A stretch of 64,000 nt of DNA from 2-02-FULL-45-10 sp964478235 (GTDB lineage Bacteria; Patescibacteriota; Patescibacteriia; Magasanikbacterales; GWA2-37-8), in NCBI GenBank assembly GCA_964478235.1, contig CAYZGX010000001.1:62001-126000 (forward strand). Reading direction: 5' to 3'. The position numbers and the translations under genes are program-made. Of this stretch, positions 1 to 8,527 are shown piece by piece (position 1 is the stretch's first letter; every line of letters starts with the position of its first letter). Below the pieces are notes generated by a model. It had not been told where the DNA came from, did no database searches, and saw only the letters and a list, made by a program, of their open reading frames with translations.

Positions 1-1319
1 GCCTTGCGGTTGGTAGGAATCACCACAACTTCCAATTTATAAATCTTCCCAAGCTCTTCCGCTTCGGTCACCGCCGTACCAGTCATACCAGACAATTTGG
101 TGTACATGCGGAAATAATTTTGGAAGGTGACTGTCGCCATGGTCTGGCTTTCGCGCTGAATAGCCACTTTTTCTTTGGCTTCAATCGCCTGATGTAACCC
201 TTCGTTATAGCGACGACCCGGCATTTTGCGACCGGTAAATTCATCAACAATAATCACTTCCCCACCCTCAACCACATAGTCACGATCACGCTTAAACAAA
301 GCCTTGGCTCGAAGCGCCTGCTCCATATGATGAACCATGGACATTCCGCCTTCAGCATAGATATTTTCAATACCAAGCCAACCCTCCATTTTATGAAGAC
401 CGGCATCAGTCATGGTAGCTGAACGCATTTTTTCATCCACTGCAAAATCATCATGCTCAGTTAATTTTTCTACCAAGTCAGCAAACTTATAATAAATATC
501 TGCTGCTTTTTCAGCTGGTGCCGAAATAATAAGCGGAGTACGGGCCTCATCGATCAAGATAGAGTCAACTTCGTCAACCACGGCAAAGTTAAGACCGCGC
601 TGCACCATACTCTCCAAATCCTGCACCATGTTGTCGCGGAGGTAATCAAAACCAAATTCATTGTTCGTGCCGTACACGATATCGCACTTATACGCATCTT
701 GGCGCGTACAGGACACGAGATATTCATATTCTACTTTATAGGCTCCTTTTTCATCACGCTCTTTATCAGCTTTTCCACCCTCAGCAACATCTTTAGTTTC
801 TGGAGCTTCTGGAGTCACGTGCGGACTATAGCGATACGATACTGTTTGATTTTGAATAATACCGACAGTAAGACCAAGGAAATCATAAATCTGCCCCATC
901 CACACAGCGTCACGTTTTGCCAAATAATCATTCACGGTCACCACGTGTACACCTTTACCAGTGAGCGCGTTCAAATAGGTTGGAAGCGTCGCCACCAAAG
1001 TCTTACCTTCACCAGTGCGCATTTCAGCCACCGATCCACGATGAAGCACCACGCCACCAATAAGCTGAGCATCAAAATGACGCATCCCGGTCAAACGACG
1101 AGATGTTTCACGAACCACAGCAAACGCTTCTGGCAAAACCGCATCAACCGTTTCGCCCTTGGCCAACCGCTCTTTGAGCGTGCCAGTTTTTGCTTTTAAT
1201 TGTGTGTCCGACAAAACTCGCATCTCTTCTTCGAGCGCGTTAATCGCTTCAACAATTGGTTGAATACCTTTGAGGACTTTGGCGTTAGGATCGCCGAATA
1301 ATTTCGTCAAAAAACCCAT
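1..1319 (-). CDS. secA: Protein translocase subunit SecA, N-terminal 439 residues (cut by window edge)
   Basis: Reading the minus strand from ATG at 1319 gives an open frame to the window edge. It starts MGFLTKLFGDPNAK and carries the SecA helicase signature: Walker A MRTGEGKT near residue 100, the VNDYLAKRD motif, a GTNNEFGFDYLRDNM segment and Walker B VVDEVDSILIDEART. SecA is the ATPase motor that drives preproteins through SecYEG. A charged lysine/glutamate insert (AEGGKADKERDEKG) lies between the TVSYRYSPH and YLVSCTRQDAY segments of the nucleotide-binding domain. An AAGGAG lies 17 bases before the ATG, unusually far. The carboxy-terminal half is outside the window. Confidence 0.97.
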   Translation of the reverse strand, partial: MGFLTKLFGDPNAKVLKGIQPIVEAINALEEEMRVLSDTQLKAKTGTLKERLAKGETVDAVLPEAFAVVRETSRRLTGMRHFDAQLIGGVVLHRGSVAEMRTGEGKTLVATLPTYLNALTGKGVHVVTVNDYLAKRDAVWMGQIYDFLGLTVGIIQNQTVSYRYSPHVTPEAPETKDVAEGGKADKERDEKGAYKVEYEYLVSCTRQDAYKCDIVYGTNNEFGFDYLRDNMVQDLESMVQRGLNFAVVDEVDSILIDEARTPLIISAPAEKAADIYYKFADLVEKLTEHDDFAVDEKMRSATMTDAGLHKMEGWLGIENIYAEGGMSMVHHMEQALRAKALFKRDRDYVVEGGEVIIVDEFTGRKMPGRRYNEGLHQAIEAKEKVAIQRESQTMATVTFQNYFRMYTKLSGMTGTAVTEAEELGKIYKLEVVVIPTNRK

Positions 1320-1357
1320 ACAAACATCAAAAATAGCTCCTTATAAACAGTGTGGGC

Positions 1358-1386
1358 AGTATAGCAAATAACCGAGAGTTTGTCCA
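1358..1386 (-). promoter_or_regulatory. secA promoter
   Basis: Minus-strand boxes TGGACA (1381-1386) and TATACT (1358-1363) are separated by 17 bases, about 40 bases before the secA start codon. Confidence 0.75.
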
Positions 1387-1442
1387 CCCCTTTGGGGACT
1401 AAAAAAGCCTGGTTTCAAGCCAAGCTTTCTAGAAGTGTTGCC

Positions 1443-2702
1443 TTATTCCTCCACCACCGGAAGCGGCCGCTCCGGACGATGAAAAAAGAGAAAAGTGATA
1501 CCAGCAAAGAAAATAATCACTGCCGAAACTACCACCGAGGTATACGGGTGAAACGAAGCCGCCACAAACCCGGACAAAATCGGCGGCACCGTGTTAGCCA
1601 GTGATTGAACGCTAATATTAACTCCCAGAATCTCACCTTGCACCTCTGGACCAACTGAACGACTAATCAAGCCGGTTAGATTAGAGTGTGTCAAACCATT
1701 GAAGACGGCAAAAAACGGTGTCACAAAAAGCAGTTGCCACGGCGCAGTTGGTAAGAAGTACGCTAACACCGCAGCACTCATCGCAATAATGCTCACACGC
1801 AAAATCGCCACCTCAGAAAAATAACGAGCCATCACTCGAGTAACTAAACCTTGTGTAATAGAGATCCAAATACCGACGTAGGCGAAGAATGTCCCAATAT
1901 CGCCTTGCGTAAAAGCAAAACGAGTCACTAGAAAAACACTAAAGAAGGTGGTGAAGAAAGAAAAACCACCGGTAAATAAAAAATTGGTTAAAAACAAACG
2001 ACGAAGTGGTTTGAAAGCAAAGACCCGGGCTAAGTTTTTTACCGAGGTTCCGAAATGTAAAACTAAACCAGATTGTTTACGAACGTGCGTCTCTGGCAAG
2101 ACAAACAAAACGAGTAAGGTGTTAACAAACGCGAGTAATGCAGCAAAGAAAAAAGGCGTAGCCGCATTAAACCAGGACACATAGGAACTATCTGACAAAA
2201 CACCACCCAAAAATGGCCCGAGAATAAAACCGATACCAAAGACAGCACCAATCAAACCAAACGTGCGAGCACGCTCTTCTGGTTTGGAGATATCCGCCAA
2301 AACAGCTTGACCAACAGCAATATTACCACCAGTTAAACCATCGAATGCTCGAGAAATAAACAAGAGCGGAATATTACGAGTGATAATCGCAAAAGCAAAC
2401 ACCACATATGACAAAGCCGTTCCAAACAGCGAACCAGCTAAAATATATTTACGACCATACTTATCTGACAATTGCCCCAAAATTGGAGTAGCCAAAAACT
2501 GCATAAATGGATACATGGCTGTCAAAAAACCAAGCATAATGTACCCACGATCGATCGAAAACGAAGCTGGGAGTAAATAAAACGAAGACGCTGGATCAGC
2601 CAAAAGAAGTGGAATAACTGGAATAAGGATACCAATACCGAGCACATCGATAAAAATCGTGAGCATGATAATCGGCAAAACACGTTGACGAACAGGTTGC
2701 AT
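1443..2702 (-). CDS. MFS drug/proton antiporter, TetA-like (DHA1)
   Basis: A 419-residue protein with about 12 hydrophobic segments. The loop between TM2 and TM3 holds MFS motif A (GQLSDKYGRK, near residues 69-78). TM4-TM5 resembles TetA and multidrug exporters, with RAFDGLTGGN and then FGIGFILGPFLGG, the antiporter motif C. Family knowledge suggests proton-coupled efflux of small hydrophobic compounds at the inner membrane; the substrate cannot be read. The ATG lies about 22 bases after the predicted transcription start and has no Shine-Dalgarno sequence. It is transcribed alone. Confidence 0.85.
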   Translation of the reverse strand: MQPVRQRVLPIIMLTIFIDVLGIGILIPVIPLLLADPASSFYLLPASFSIDRGYIMLGFLTAMYPFMQFLATPILGQLSDKYGRKYILAGSLFGTALSYVVFAFAIITRNIPLLFISRAFDGLTGGNIAVGQAVLADISKPEERARTFGLIGAVFGIGFILGPFLGGVLSDSSYVSWFNAATPFFFAALLAFVNTLLVLFVLPETHVRKQSGLVLHFGTSVKNLARVFAFKPLRRLFLTNFLFTGGFSFFTTFFSVFLVTRFAFTQGDIGTFFAYVGIWISITQGLVTRVMARYFSEVAILRVSIIAMSAAVLAYFLPTAPWQLLFVTPFFAVFNGLTHSNLTGLISRSVGPEVQGEILGVNISVQSLANTVPPILSGFVAASFHPYTSVVVSAVIIFFAGITFLFFHRPERPLPVVEE

Positions 2703-2730
2703 AGAGAAATAATAAGTACCAAGTTTGGCT

Positions 2731-2759
2731 AGTATACGCTAAAAAAGACTTCTTGACTA
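2731..2759 (-). promoter_or_regulatory. Promoter of the MFS transporter gene
   Basis: Minus-strand TAGTCA (2754-2759), 17-base spacer, TATACT (2731-2736). The start codon at 2702 follows after a short leader. Confidence 0.65.
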
Positions 2760-2775
2760 GGGTCTAAAAACGATT

Positions 2776-2811
2776 CGAGGGCGACCAGTGTGTGAACACC
2801 GATCGCCCTCG
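2776..2811 (-). terminator. Terminator of the secreted-protein gene
   Basis: A 9-bp stem (cgagggcga / tcgccctcg) lies just after the stop codon of the 2825-3346 gene and is followed on the minus strand by a T-rich stretch. Confidence 0.7.
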
Positions 2812-2824
2812 TAGAGCTGACCTC

Positions 2825-3346
2825 CTACTCGTCTTCATCTAGGCGAATCTCGCCGAGCTGAAACGACCAGTGGAAGTTGACGAGTCCAGTCATGACTCCA
2901 GGAGGCGAACCAATCATCTTACCAACCGCGAGCCCAATATCAATGGAATCACTCTTGGATGTATGAAAGTTCATCTCAAAGCCAAACAGGACGGAAAAGT
3001 CGAACGCTGACGGCGTGAACCCAGCGTGGAGAATATTGACGAGCGACACCTTGCGGTGCACTTGCCAACCAGTCTCGAGGCCAAGCGTCACAATGTTGAA
3101 GTTGTACGACCGACCACCGAGCGTCTCGAGCCCGAGATTGGGAGCAAACGTCAGACCGTTCGGCAGGCTGAAGTACGGACCAACATGGAACCCAAGCACT
3201 TGGCCTTCCGGCGAATGCCCGGCCTCGATGCTGAGCGTGAGCCCAACCGAAACCGATTCCTCCTCCTCACCGTGCGCGCCATGAGCCGAAGCCACAGGCG
3301 ACAAGCCGAGGACGAGCGCTACCACAACGATACTGATGAAACGCAT
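2825..3346 (-). CDS. Secreted protein of unknown function with beta-rich body
   Basis: A 173-residue protein with a clear signal peptide (MRFISIVVVALVLGL, likely cleavage after VASA) and then a short His/Glu segment (HGAHGEEEE). The rest alternates hydrophobic and polar residues with many Gly and aromatic residues (GFHVGPYFSLPNG, FEMNFHTSKS), as in outer-membrane-like beta barrels or beta sandwiches. I do not recognise the family. The gene is visibly more GC-rich than its neighbours, has a GAGAGG ribosome binding site 8 bases before ATG, and has its own promoter and terminator. Its promoter and leader start match those of the gene at 33383. Confidence 0.75.
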   Translation of the reverse strand: MRFISIVVVALVLGLSPVASAHGAHGEEEESVSVGLTLSIEAGHSPEGQVLGFHVGPYFSLPNGLTFAPNLGLETLGGRSYNFNIVTLGLETGWQVHRKVSLVNILHAGFTPSAFDFSVLFGFEMNFHTSKSDSIDIGLAVGKMIGSPPGVMTGLVNFHWSFQLGEIRLDEDE

Positions 3347-3415
3347 GGTTCTGACCTCTCCCCAGCCAAAAGCTGGTGAAAAAATGGGGTATCCCGTCTA
3401 AGTACGGAACAGGCC

Positions 3416-3444
3416 AGTGTAGCACAAAATAGGCCTTTTGTCAA
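3416..3444 (-). promoter_or_regulatory. Promoter of the secreted-protein gene
   Basis: Minus-strand TTGACA (3439-3444), 17-base spacer, TACACT (3416-3421). The leader of about 60 bases contains a CCAGC/GGCTGG hairpin just before the ribosome binding site. Confidence 0.8.
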
Positions 3445-3465
3445 CCCCTAAACGAGCCAAAAAGC

Positions 3466-3494
3466 TTGCCGAAAGGGCTAATCTCGGCTATACT
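3466..3494 (+). promoter_or_regulatory. fur promoter, near-leaderless
   Basis: TTGCCG (3466-3471), 17-base spacer, TATACT (3489-3494). The expected transcription start near 3501 is only about 4 bases before the ATG at 3505. Confidence 0.75.
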
Positions 3495-3504
3495 AAGGGC
3501 ACCT

Positions 3505-3945
3505 ATGTCTACCGTTGAACATCTTATTACTAACCTCAAAAATACCGGCGAACGCATCACCGCTGTTCGTACCGCTGTTTTAGCTATTCTCACCAAAGAA
3601 GAGCATCCACTCTCTGTCCAGGACTTGTTAAACAAGCTGGCCAAACGCCATCTACGCGCCAACAAAACCACTGTCTACCGCCAGCTAGAGACACTGACCG
3701 CCAAACAAATCGTTCGAGAAATTCGTTTTGCCGACAGAACCGTCCGCTACGAGCTCGCTCGCGATAACGATCACCATCACCACCTCGTCTGCCTCAACTG
3801 TGGTAAAACCGAAGATATTTCTTTTAAAGAAGATATTGAGCGCCAAGAAAAAAGCATCATGAAGCAAAAGAAATTTAAAGTACTCGAACATTCTCTAGAA
3901 TTTTTTGGCCTCTGCCACGCCTGCCAAAAGAAGAAAAAGAGATAA
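3505..3945 (+). CDS. fur: Fur-family metalloregulator
   Basis: A 146-residue protein starting MSTVEHLITNL. The amino-terminal winged helix includes NKTTVYRQLETL. The dimerisation half has a His cluster (DHHHHLVCLNCGKTED) and a closing CHAC, giving two CxxC pairs for a structural zinc. Fur/Zur/PerR proteins repress metal-uptake or stress genes when loaded with metal or peroxide-sensitive iron; which metal applies cannot be decided. The ATG at 3505 is chosen because upstream in-frame codons overlap the promoter. It is followed by a bidirectional terminator. Confidence 0.9.
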   Translation: MSTVEHLITNLKNTGERITAVRTAVLAILTKEEHPLSVQDLLNKLAKRHLRANKTTVYRQLETLTAKQIVREIRFADRTVRYELARDNDHHHHLVCLNCGKTEDISFKEDIERQEKSIMKQKKFKVLEHSLEFFGLCHACQKKKKR

Positions 3946-3967
3946 CAATCACGACTACTATCCAAAA

Positions 3968-3996
3968 CAAAAACCAGTCCAACAAGACTGGTTTTT
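3968..3996. terminator. Bidirectional terminator after fur
   Basis: The stem aaaaaccagtc / gactggttttt has T-runs on both strands, so it can end fur on the plus strand and the structured RNA candidate on the minus strand. Confidence 0.85.
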
Positions 3997-4110
3997 GCGT
4001 AGTGTGCCTCTCCTATCCCATTACTGAGATGTCTCCATCCTAGTCCCTCCTGCCGCCCTGGGGGTGAATGCGGGTGGCCGGGCTTGGAGAGGACTTTCCT
4101 ACCCTACCAC
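3997..4110 (-). ncRNA. Candidate structured RNA of unknown class
   Basis: A GC-rich, non-coding stretch. On the minus strand its ends pair (GTGTG/CACAC, then CCTCTCC/GGAGAGG). Inside are a GCCACCC/GGGCGGC hairpin and a GATG-GAGA-CATC hairpin with a GNRA-type loop. The bidirectional terminator follows at once. The upstream region is AT-rich but lacks a convincing consensus promoter. A GGAAAGTCC segment recalls RNase P RNA, but the rest of that RNA is absent and the space is too short. Confidence 0.45.
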
Positions 4111-4192
4111 ACCGAGATAAAGAAAAAATAAAGTGGAAATAAAGATAAGCTGGAGCCAAACGTATTGCGTTTGAAGCTCTCCCCCGCTACTA

Positions 4193-4222
4193 TTGCCAGA
4201 ACGGGGGAAGTATGCTTATATC
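4193..4222 (+). promoter_or_regulatory. Promoter of the response regulator gene
   Basis: TTGCCA (4193-4198), 18-base spacer, TATATC (4217-4222). A CCCCCG...CGGGGG inverted repeat (4181-4207) spans the -35 box, and a CAAACG/CGTTTG hairpin lies just upstream. Either could be an operator. Confidence 0.5.
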
Positions 4223-4243
4223 ACTTATATACAGGACTCAACT

Positions 4244-4924
4244 ATGCGACTTCTTCTCGTCGAAGATCAACCAGAGTTAGCCCATTTTCTCTACAGCAGT
4301 TTGACTGAAGCTTGTTTTGCCGTCGACGTCGCGGGCGACGGTGTGCGCGGTAGCTATCTCGGAGCCTTAAACGACTACGATCTAGCTATTCTCGATTACA
4401 ACCTCCCAAAGAAAAACGGTCGTGAAGTATGTCGAGCTATTCGCGAAGCTGGCAAAAAATATCCAATTATCATGTTGTCAGTTGAAGGCAGCACCCCGAA
4501 AAAGGTAGAACTGTTAAACAACGGGGCCGACGACTACATGACTAAACCATTTTCACTCGAAGAATTATTGGCGCGTATTCGCGCCATTTTACGTCGCCCC
4601 CACCACCTCCTCGAAGAAACCCTAGCGATTGACGACTTAAGCGTTAACACTCGCACTCATCTAGTAAAACGAGGTGAGAAAGAAATCTACCTCACCAAAA
4701 AAGAATTTATGCTCCTCGAGCATCTTCTCAAAAATACCGACACCGTCATTTCACGCGGCAGTCTAATTGAGCATGTCTGGGATAATAGTGGAGACATTTT
4801 TAGCAACACCATTGAAACCCACATCCTGACACTGCGAAAAAAAATTGATTCACTCAGTCATCGAAAGCTTATCCAAACCGTGCCGGGGCGTGGCTACAAA
4901 ATTAGCGCCAAAGCATTGTTATAA
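4244..4924 (+). CDS. OmpR/PhoB-family response regulator
   Basis: A 226-residue two-domain protein. The receiver domain has acidic E7-D8, phosphoacceptor D51 (LAILDYNLP), S79 in the switch position and K101 (YMTKPF). The carboxy-terminal winged helix ends in the typical HILTLRKKID and VPGRGYK motifs. It should bind DNA when phosphorylated. The ATG at 4244 is chosen because upstream in-frame codons fall before the predicted transcription start. No full sensor kinase follows. Instead a 68-residue protein starts two bases after its stop. Confidence 0.92.
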   Translation: MRLLLVEDQPELAHFLYSSLTEACFAVDVAGDGVRGSYLGALNDYDLAILDYNLPKKNGREVCRAIREAGKKYPIIMLSVEGSTPKKVELLNNGADDYMTKPFSLEELLARIRAILRRPHHLLEETLAIDDLSVNTRTHLVKRGEKEIYLTKKEFMLLEHLLKNTDTVISRGSLIEHVWDNSGDIFSNTIETHILTLRKKIDSLSHRKLIQTVPGRGYKISAKALL

Positions 4925-4926
4925 CT

Positions 4927-5133
4927 ATGCCTCAAGAAACTAAAAAAACACAGCATACATTACTCAACCTTTTGACTGTGCTCAAACTAACACTTCACGA
5001 AGGACGAGAAGATGTGGGGCAACTACGCACCCTCTATACTGATTTAGAAAAAATTACTGACAAACTTATTTCCACAGCGACACAAATGTCACTGCCGAAA
5101 AAACTCCGAAGAAAACAAAAGCCAAAAAAATAA
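4927..5133 (+). CDS. Small protein resembling an isolated histidine-kinase dimerisation (DHp) hairpin
   Basis: 68 residues, starting 2 bases after the response regulator stop. It is a predicted two-helix protein. The first helix has H10-TLLNLLTVL, similar in spacing to the HisKA phospho-acceptor motif HExxNPLT. The second (LRTLYTDLEKITDKLI) resembles the second DHp helix. There is no ATP-binding domain, and the end is basic (KKLRRKQKPKK). Its 3' end overlaps that of the convergent Nramp-like gene by 68 bases. It could be a phosphotransfer stub, a kinase remnant, or chance similarity. Confidence 0.55.
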   Translation: MPQETKKTQHTLLNLLTVLKLTLHEGREDVGQLRTLYTDLEKITDKLISTATQMSLPKKLRRKQKPKK

Positions 5134-6448
5134 TTCCTTTGCGCCACCAGGCTGGCTGTAATTCACGAGGAATAGCTGTGCGATTGAGAAGAGCGACTAG
5201 ACCAATATGCACAAACATACACACAGCGTTAACTGAGGCACCAATAACCAGCAACTTAAGTGGCTCGTGAATCCCAGCGGCAAATACCACAATCCCAAAA
5301 GCGATCTGTAACCAAAGCGAAATAAAATAATATCGAGACAATAGCGCCTTGGCTCCCGAGCCTTCGCGAAGCATCGCAAAGTTCTCAGACATAATCCGAC
5401 TCGTGGAATCAAGCACTGAAAATTGAGTTGAAAACAATGTCATCGCCAAAACCAAAGTAAAAAAAGTTCCTAGGAGTGGCCAAGTCGTATCACTAATGTA
5501 GCGCGCCTCATTAAGAACAAATTGAATACCACTACCATTATTTGGCAAACCAAAAGTGGTCGCATACGACAGCACCATAAGAAGCAGCATGGTAAAAGCT
5601 CCGAGCCCATAAAAAATAAATCCATGCTCACGATTAATAACTCGCCACCATTCTTTGAAACGCGCGACATTACTTGGCGTTGTTTGAAACTGATATCCAT
5701 TCACATCAATCGTTTGTTTTTGACCATTAAACAGCCCTTTCATTTTTTCGGTATGAGCCGCCATGCCGTAGCCTTTTTCACGAATATAACTCGATTGCGT
5801 CAAATTCAAATTTCCGGCTGCCCCACTAAAAGCAAACGCTCCCAAAAATGTCGCGAGCGATATCCCTGCTGGCAAGAACCAGTACCCATCTCCCCGACCG
5901 ATGAGACCATTACCCAAAGCAATCACATCAGATGAATCAGCAAAAAAGAATGTCAAAACAACGATCGCTGGAATACCAAGCATAATAATCAGGCGAGAAA
6001 AATGCTCAACCGTCGTATAAATATATTTACCAATACTCAAAATCACACCAATGAGAAGGAGGAGCCCGATAGCTATTTCTGTTCCGTGACCACCAAACAC
6101 ACTTGCTAGCAAAGTAGCCGACGAAGCGATTATCCCCGGCCAACCAAAAGCCAAGAGCGTTGAGATGATAAGCCACGCCGGAATAACTCGAGACAAACGA
6201 GACAAACCAACAAACACACTTTCGCCGTGCGCTAAAGTGTAGCGCTCAATTTCCATGTTAATAAAAAACTGAAATGTTATGCCCAAAAGCGCACCCCAGG
6301 CCACCCCCAAACCATAATTAGAGACAAGGTACGGCCACAAAATAACTTCACCCGAACCAAGACCGAGACCGAGCAAAATAAAACTTGGTCCAAGAAGGGT
6401 GCGGAGTCTTGGGGCTGGAGGTAATAATCGAAACTCGGTGTGTAGCAT
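5066..6448 (-). CDS. Nramp-related membrane transporter lacking the canonical metal site
   Basis: 460 residues with about 11 transmembrane segments in LeuT/Nramp-like order. The TM1 loop reads GLGSGEVILWPYL where Nramp has DPGN. The TM6 region reads AGNLNLTQS where Nramp has MPHNLYLHS. The Asp and Met that bind Mn/Fe in canonical Nramp are therefore missing, and the substrate may differ. A soluble insert around GYGMAAHTEKMKG follows TM6. ATG at 6448 is preferred over an upstream start because it lies 7 bases after the peptidase stop codon. Likely co-transcribed with the M13 peptidase. Confidence 0.8.
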   Translation of the reverse strand: MLHTEFRLLPPAPRLRTLLGPSFILLGLGLGSGEVILWPYLVSNYGLGVAWGALLGITFQFFINMEIERYTLAHGESVFVGLSRLSRVIPAWLIISTLLAFGWPGIIASSATLLASVFGGHGTEIAIGLLLLIGVILSIGKYIYTTVEHFSRLIIMLGIPAIVVLTFFFADSSDVIALGNGLIGRGDGYWFLPAGISLATFLGAFAFSGAAGNLNLTQSSYIREKGYGMAAHTEKMKGLFNGQKQTIDVNGYQFQTTPSNVARFKEWWRVINREHGFIFYGLGAFTMLLLMVLSYATTFGLPNNGSGIQFVLNEARYISDTTWPLLGTFFTLVLAMTLFSTQFSVLDSTSRIMSENFAMLREGSGAKALLSRYYFISLWLQIAFGIVVFAAGIHEPLKLLVIGASVNAVCMFVHIGLVALLNRTAIPRELQPAWWRKGIIFLAFVFFGVFSAVTFVSLWK

Positions 6449-6455
6449 ATAGGTA

Positions 6456-8423
6456 TTACCAAATAACGACGCGGTTTTCGGGCGCGCGATAGAGAGCGTC
6501 TTCAGACGCAACTTTAAAAGCGTCAAAAAAAGATTGCATATTACTCAGCGGCCCGTTGGTGCGAAACTTCGCGGGCGAATGTGGATCAACTTTGAGATAC
6601 AGTCGCGCTTTTTCATCGCGAATGTTTGTTTTCCAACTCTGAGCATACGACAAGAAAAATCGTTGCGCCCCACTAAAGCCATCAATCGTTTCATGCGACC
6701 GACCTTCTGAAGTTCGCTGAAACGCTTCAAAAGCAATCGCCAAACCACCTAAATCGGCAATATTTTCCCCCAAAGTAAACTGGCCGTTTACAAAACCCCC
6801 CTCCACCGGTGAATAAGTGTTGAACTGCTCTACCAACCGCTTAGCTTCTTTAGTAAACAACACACCGTCTTCTTCGGTCCACCAATCGTGTAGATTGCCA
6901 ACGGCATCATACTGCCGCCCCTGATCATCAAACGCATGAGTGATTTCATGGCCAATCACCGCCCCAATACTTCCATAATTCATCGCGTCATCGGCCAACT
7001 CATCGAAAAATGGTGGCTGTAAAATTGCTGCTGGAAAAACAATCTCATTTTTAGATGGCTCAAAATAAGCATTCACTGTTTGTGGGTCCATAAGCCATTC
7101 TGTTTTGTCGACTGCTTTGCCGATTTTTGATAGCTCTCGACGAACTTCAAAAGCATAACAACGCAGAACATTGTCAGCAAGCGATTCGTCGCCAAGTGTG
7201 AGCGAGGAATAATCGAGCCAAACATCTGGATAACCAATTTTCACCGTCATGCGAGCTAATTTGTGAAGCGCTTGTTTTTTGGTCGCGTCGCTCATCCAGG
7301 ATAATCTTGTAATTCTATCCCCCATCACCACAAGCAAATTTTGTACCAAAGCTTCGGCGCGAGCTTTAGCCTGGCTCGAAAAAGCTTCGCGGACATACAG
7401 CTTGCCAACAGCCTTGCCAAGACAATCATTCGTAAGCTCCACCATTCGTTTAGCTCGCGGCTTCATTTGTTTAGCTCCGCTCATCACTGTGCCAAAAAAA
7501 TGAAAATGCGTATCTAAAAAAGCTTTGGATAAATATGGCGCCAAACCACGCACTGCAAAAGCTTCTAAATATGAGCGCACATCTTCCATCGACGCCTGAG
7601 ACAAAACCTTGCCTAATCGTTCAAAAAACGGCAACTGCCCGACATCAATTGAAACTGCTGTTGAAACACCAAGCGTCGTAAAATAAGTGTCCCAATCAAA
7701 ACCAGGCACACGGGATTTCATTTCCGCAAACGACATTTTATTATAATTCTTTACTGGATCGCGCAAATCTTCTTTTGGAACAGAAATTTCCGCCAAACTA
7801 GTTTCAAGAGCGATAACTCGAGCAGTTTTTTCAGCTGAGTCCGCAAAACCAGCGAGCGTAAATAGCGTCGTCAAATACTCAGTATATTTTTGACGAATCG
7901 CGACTGAGCGCTCATCAGTTGCCAAGTAATACTCCCGCTCCGGCAACCCCAGACCGCCTTGTACTAATCCAGATATAACTTGATCGCTTGCTTTGGCATC
8001 AGTCGCCGCCAAAAGTACAAAAAGCGGCCGAGCGATTTGCAGGTGCATTTCAGCTGTCACTCGCGCCAACGAGACGCTATCAGAAACAGTAGCAATTTTT
8101 TCAAAAAACCCATTAAGTGGAGCGCGTCCAACTCGTTCAATTTTTTTTTCATCCATCGCTACGCGATAAAATTTCCCCACCAGCTCAGCAATAGAGGCGT
8201 CTTCAGTGCCAGCGAATCGCTCAGGATGCTCAATAATGTCTCGCACCGTTGCGTTGGTCAAATCGGCCAACATCTCAAACACACCCCAACGACTTTGATC
8301 ATCAGGAATCGGGTGCGCACGAAGCCAACCACCAACGGCATAATCATAAAAATCGTCTCCTGGTTTAACGGCTGGATACAGATCGGTTTGTTTAAAGGCT
8401 AAATCACGGGCGGTAGACAACAT
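6456..8423 (-). CDS. pepO: M13 (neprilysin/PepO-like) zinc endopeptidase
   Basis: 655 residues. The catalytic domain has GHEITHAFDDQG near residue 487 (HExxH zinc ligands and catalytic Glu), ENIADLGG near residue 551 (third ligand), and the substrate-binding NAYFEPSKNEIVFPAAI. Length and order match full M13 enzymes, which cleave oligopeptides. No signal peptide is visible, so it is probably cytoplasmic, where it could degrade peptides imported by transporters. The start MLSTARDLAFK has no Shine-Dalgarno sequence. Confidence 0.93.
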   Translation of the reverse strand: MLSTARDLAFKQTDLYPAVKPGDDFYDYAVGGWLRAHPIPDDQSRWGVFEMLADLTNATVRDIIEHPERFAGTEDASIAELVGKFYRVAMDEKKIERVGRAPLNGFFEKIATVSDSVSLARVTAEMHLQIARPLFVLLAATDAKASDQVISGLVQGGLGLPEREYYLATDERSVAIRQKYTEYLTTLFTLAGFADSAEKTARVIALETSLAEISVPKEDLRDPVKNYNKMSFAEMKSRVPGFDWDTYFTTLGVSTAVSIDVGQLPFFERLGKVLSQASMEDVRSYLEAFAVRGLAPYLSKAFLDTHFHFFGTVMSGAKQMKPRAKRMVELTNDCLGKAVGKLYVREAFSSQAKARAEALVQNLLVVMGDRITRLSWMSDATKKQALHKLARMTVKIGYPDVWLDYSSLTLGDESLADNVLRCYAFEVRRELSKIGKAVDKTEWLMDPQTVNAYFEPSKNEIVFPAAILQPPFFDELADDAMNYGSIGAVIGHEITHAFDDQGRQYDAVGNLHDWWTEEDGVLFTKEAKRLVEQFNTYSPVEGGFVNGQFTLGENIADLGGLAIAFEAFQRTSEGRSHETIDGFSGAQRFFLSYAQSWKTNIRDEKARLYLKVDPHSPAKFRTNGPLSNMQSFFDAFKVASEDALYRAPENRVVIW

Positions 8424-8493
8424 ACAGTGTTAAGTAGAAAAGTATGTACCCAGTGTAACATATTCGCGAACCTCTTTCGAGGGGGAATAAAAA

Positions 8494-8517
8494 AACAACC
8501 ACCCGAAGGTGGTTGTT
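8494..8517 (-). terminator. Terminator of the DEAD-box helicase gene
   Basis: The stem aacaaccacc / ggtggttgtt with a short CGAA-type loop and a T-run on the minus strand lies 10 bases after the helicase stop. Confidence 0.9.
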
Positions 8518-8527
8518 TAGAAGTTGT

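Noticed and set aside
3997..4110. RNase P, SRP or 6S RNA identity for the structured element
   Set aside because: Only a short GGAAAGTCC resembles RNase P; other universal cores are missing and the size is wrong.
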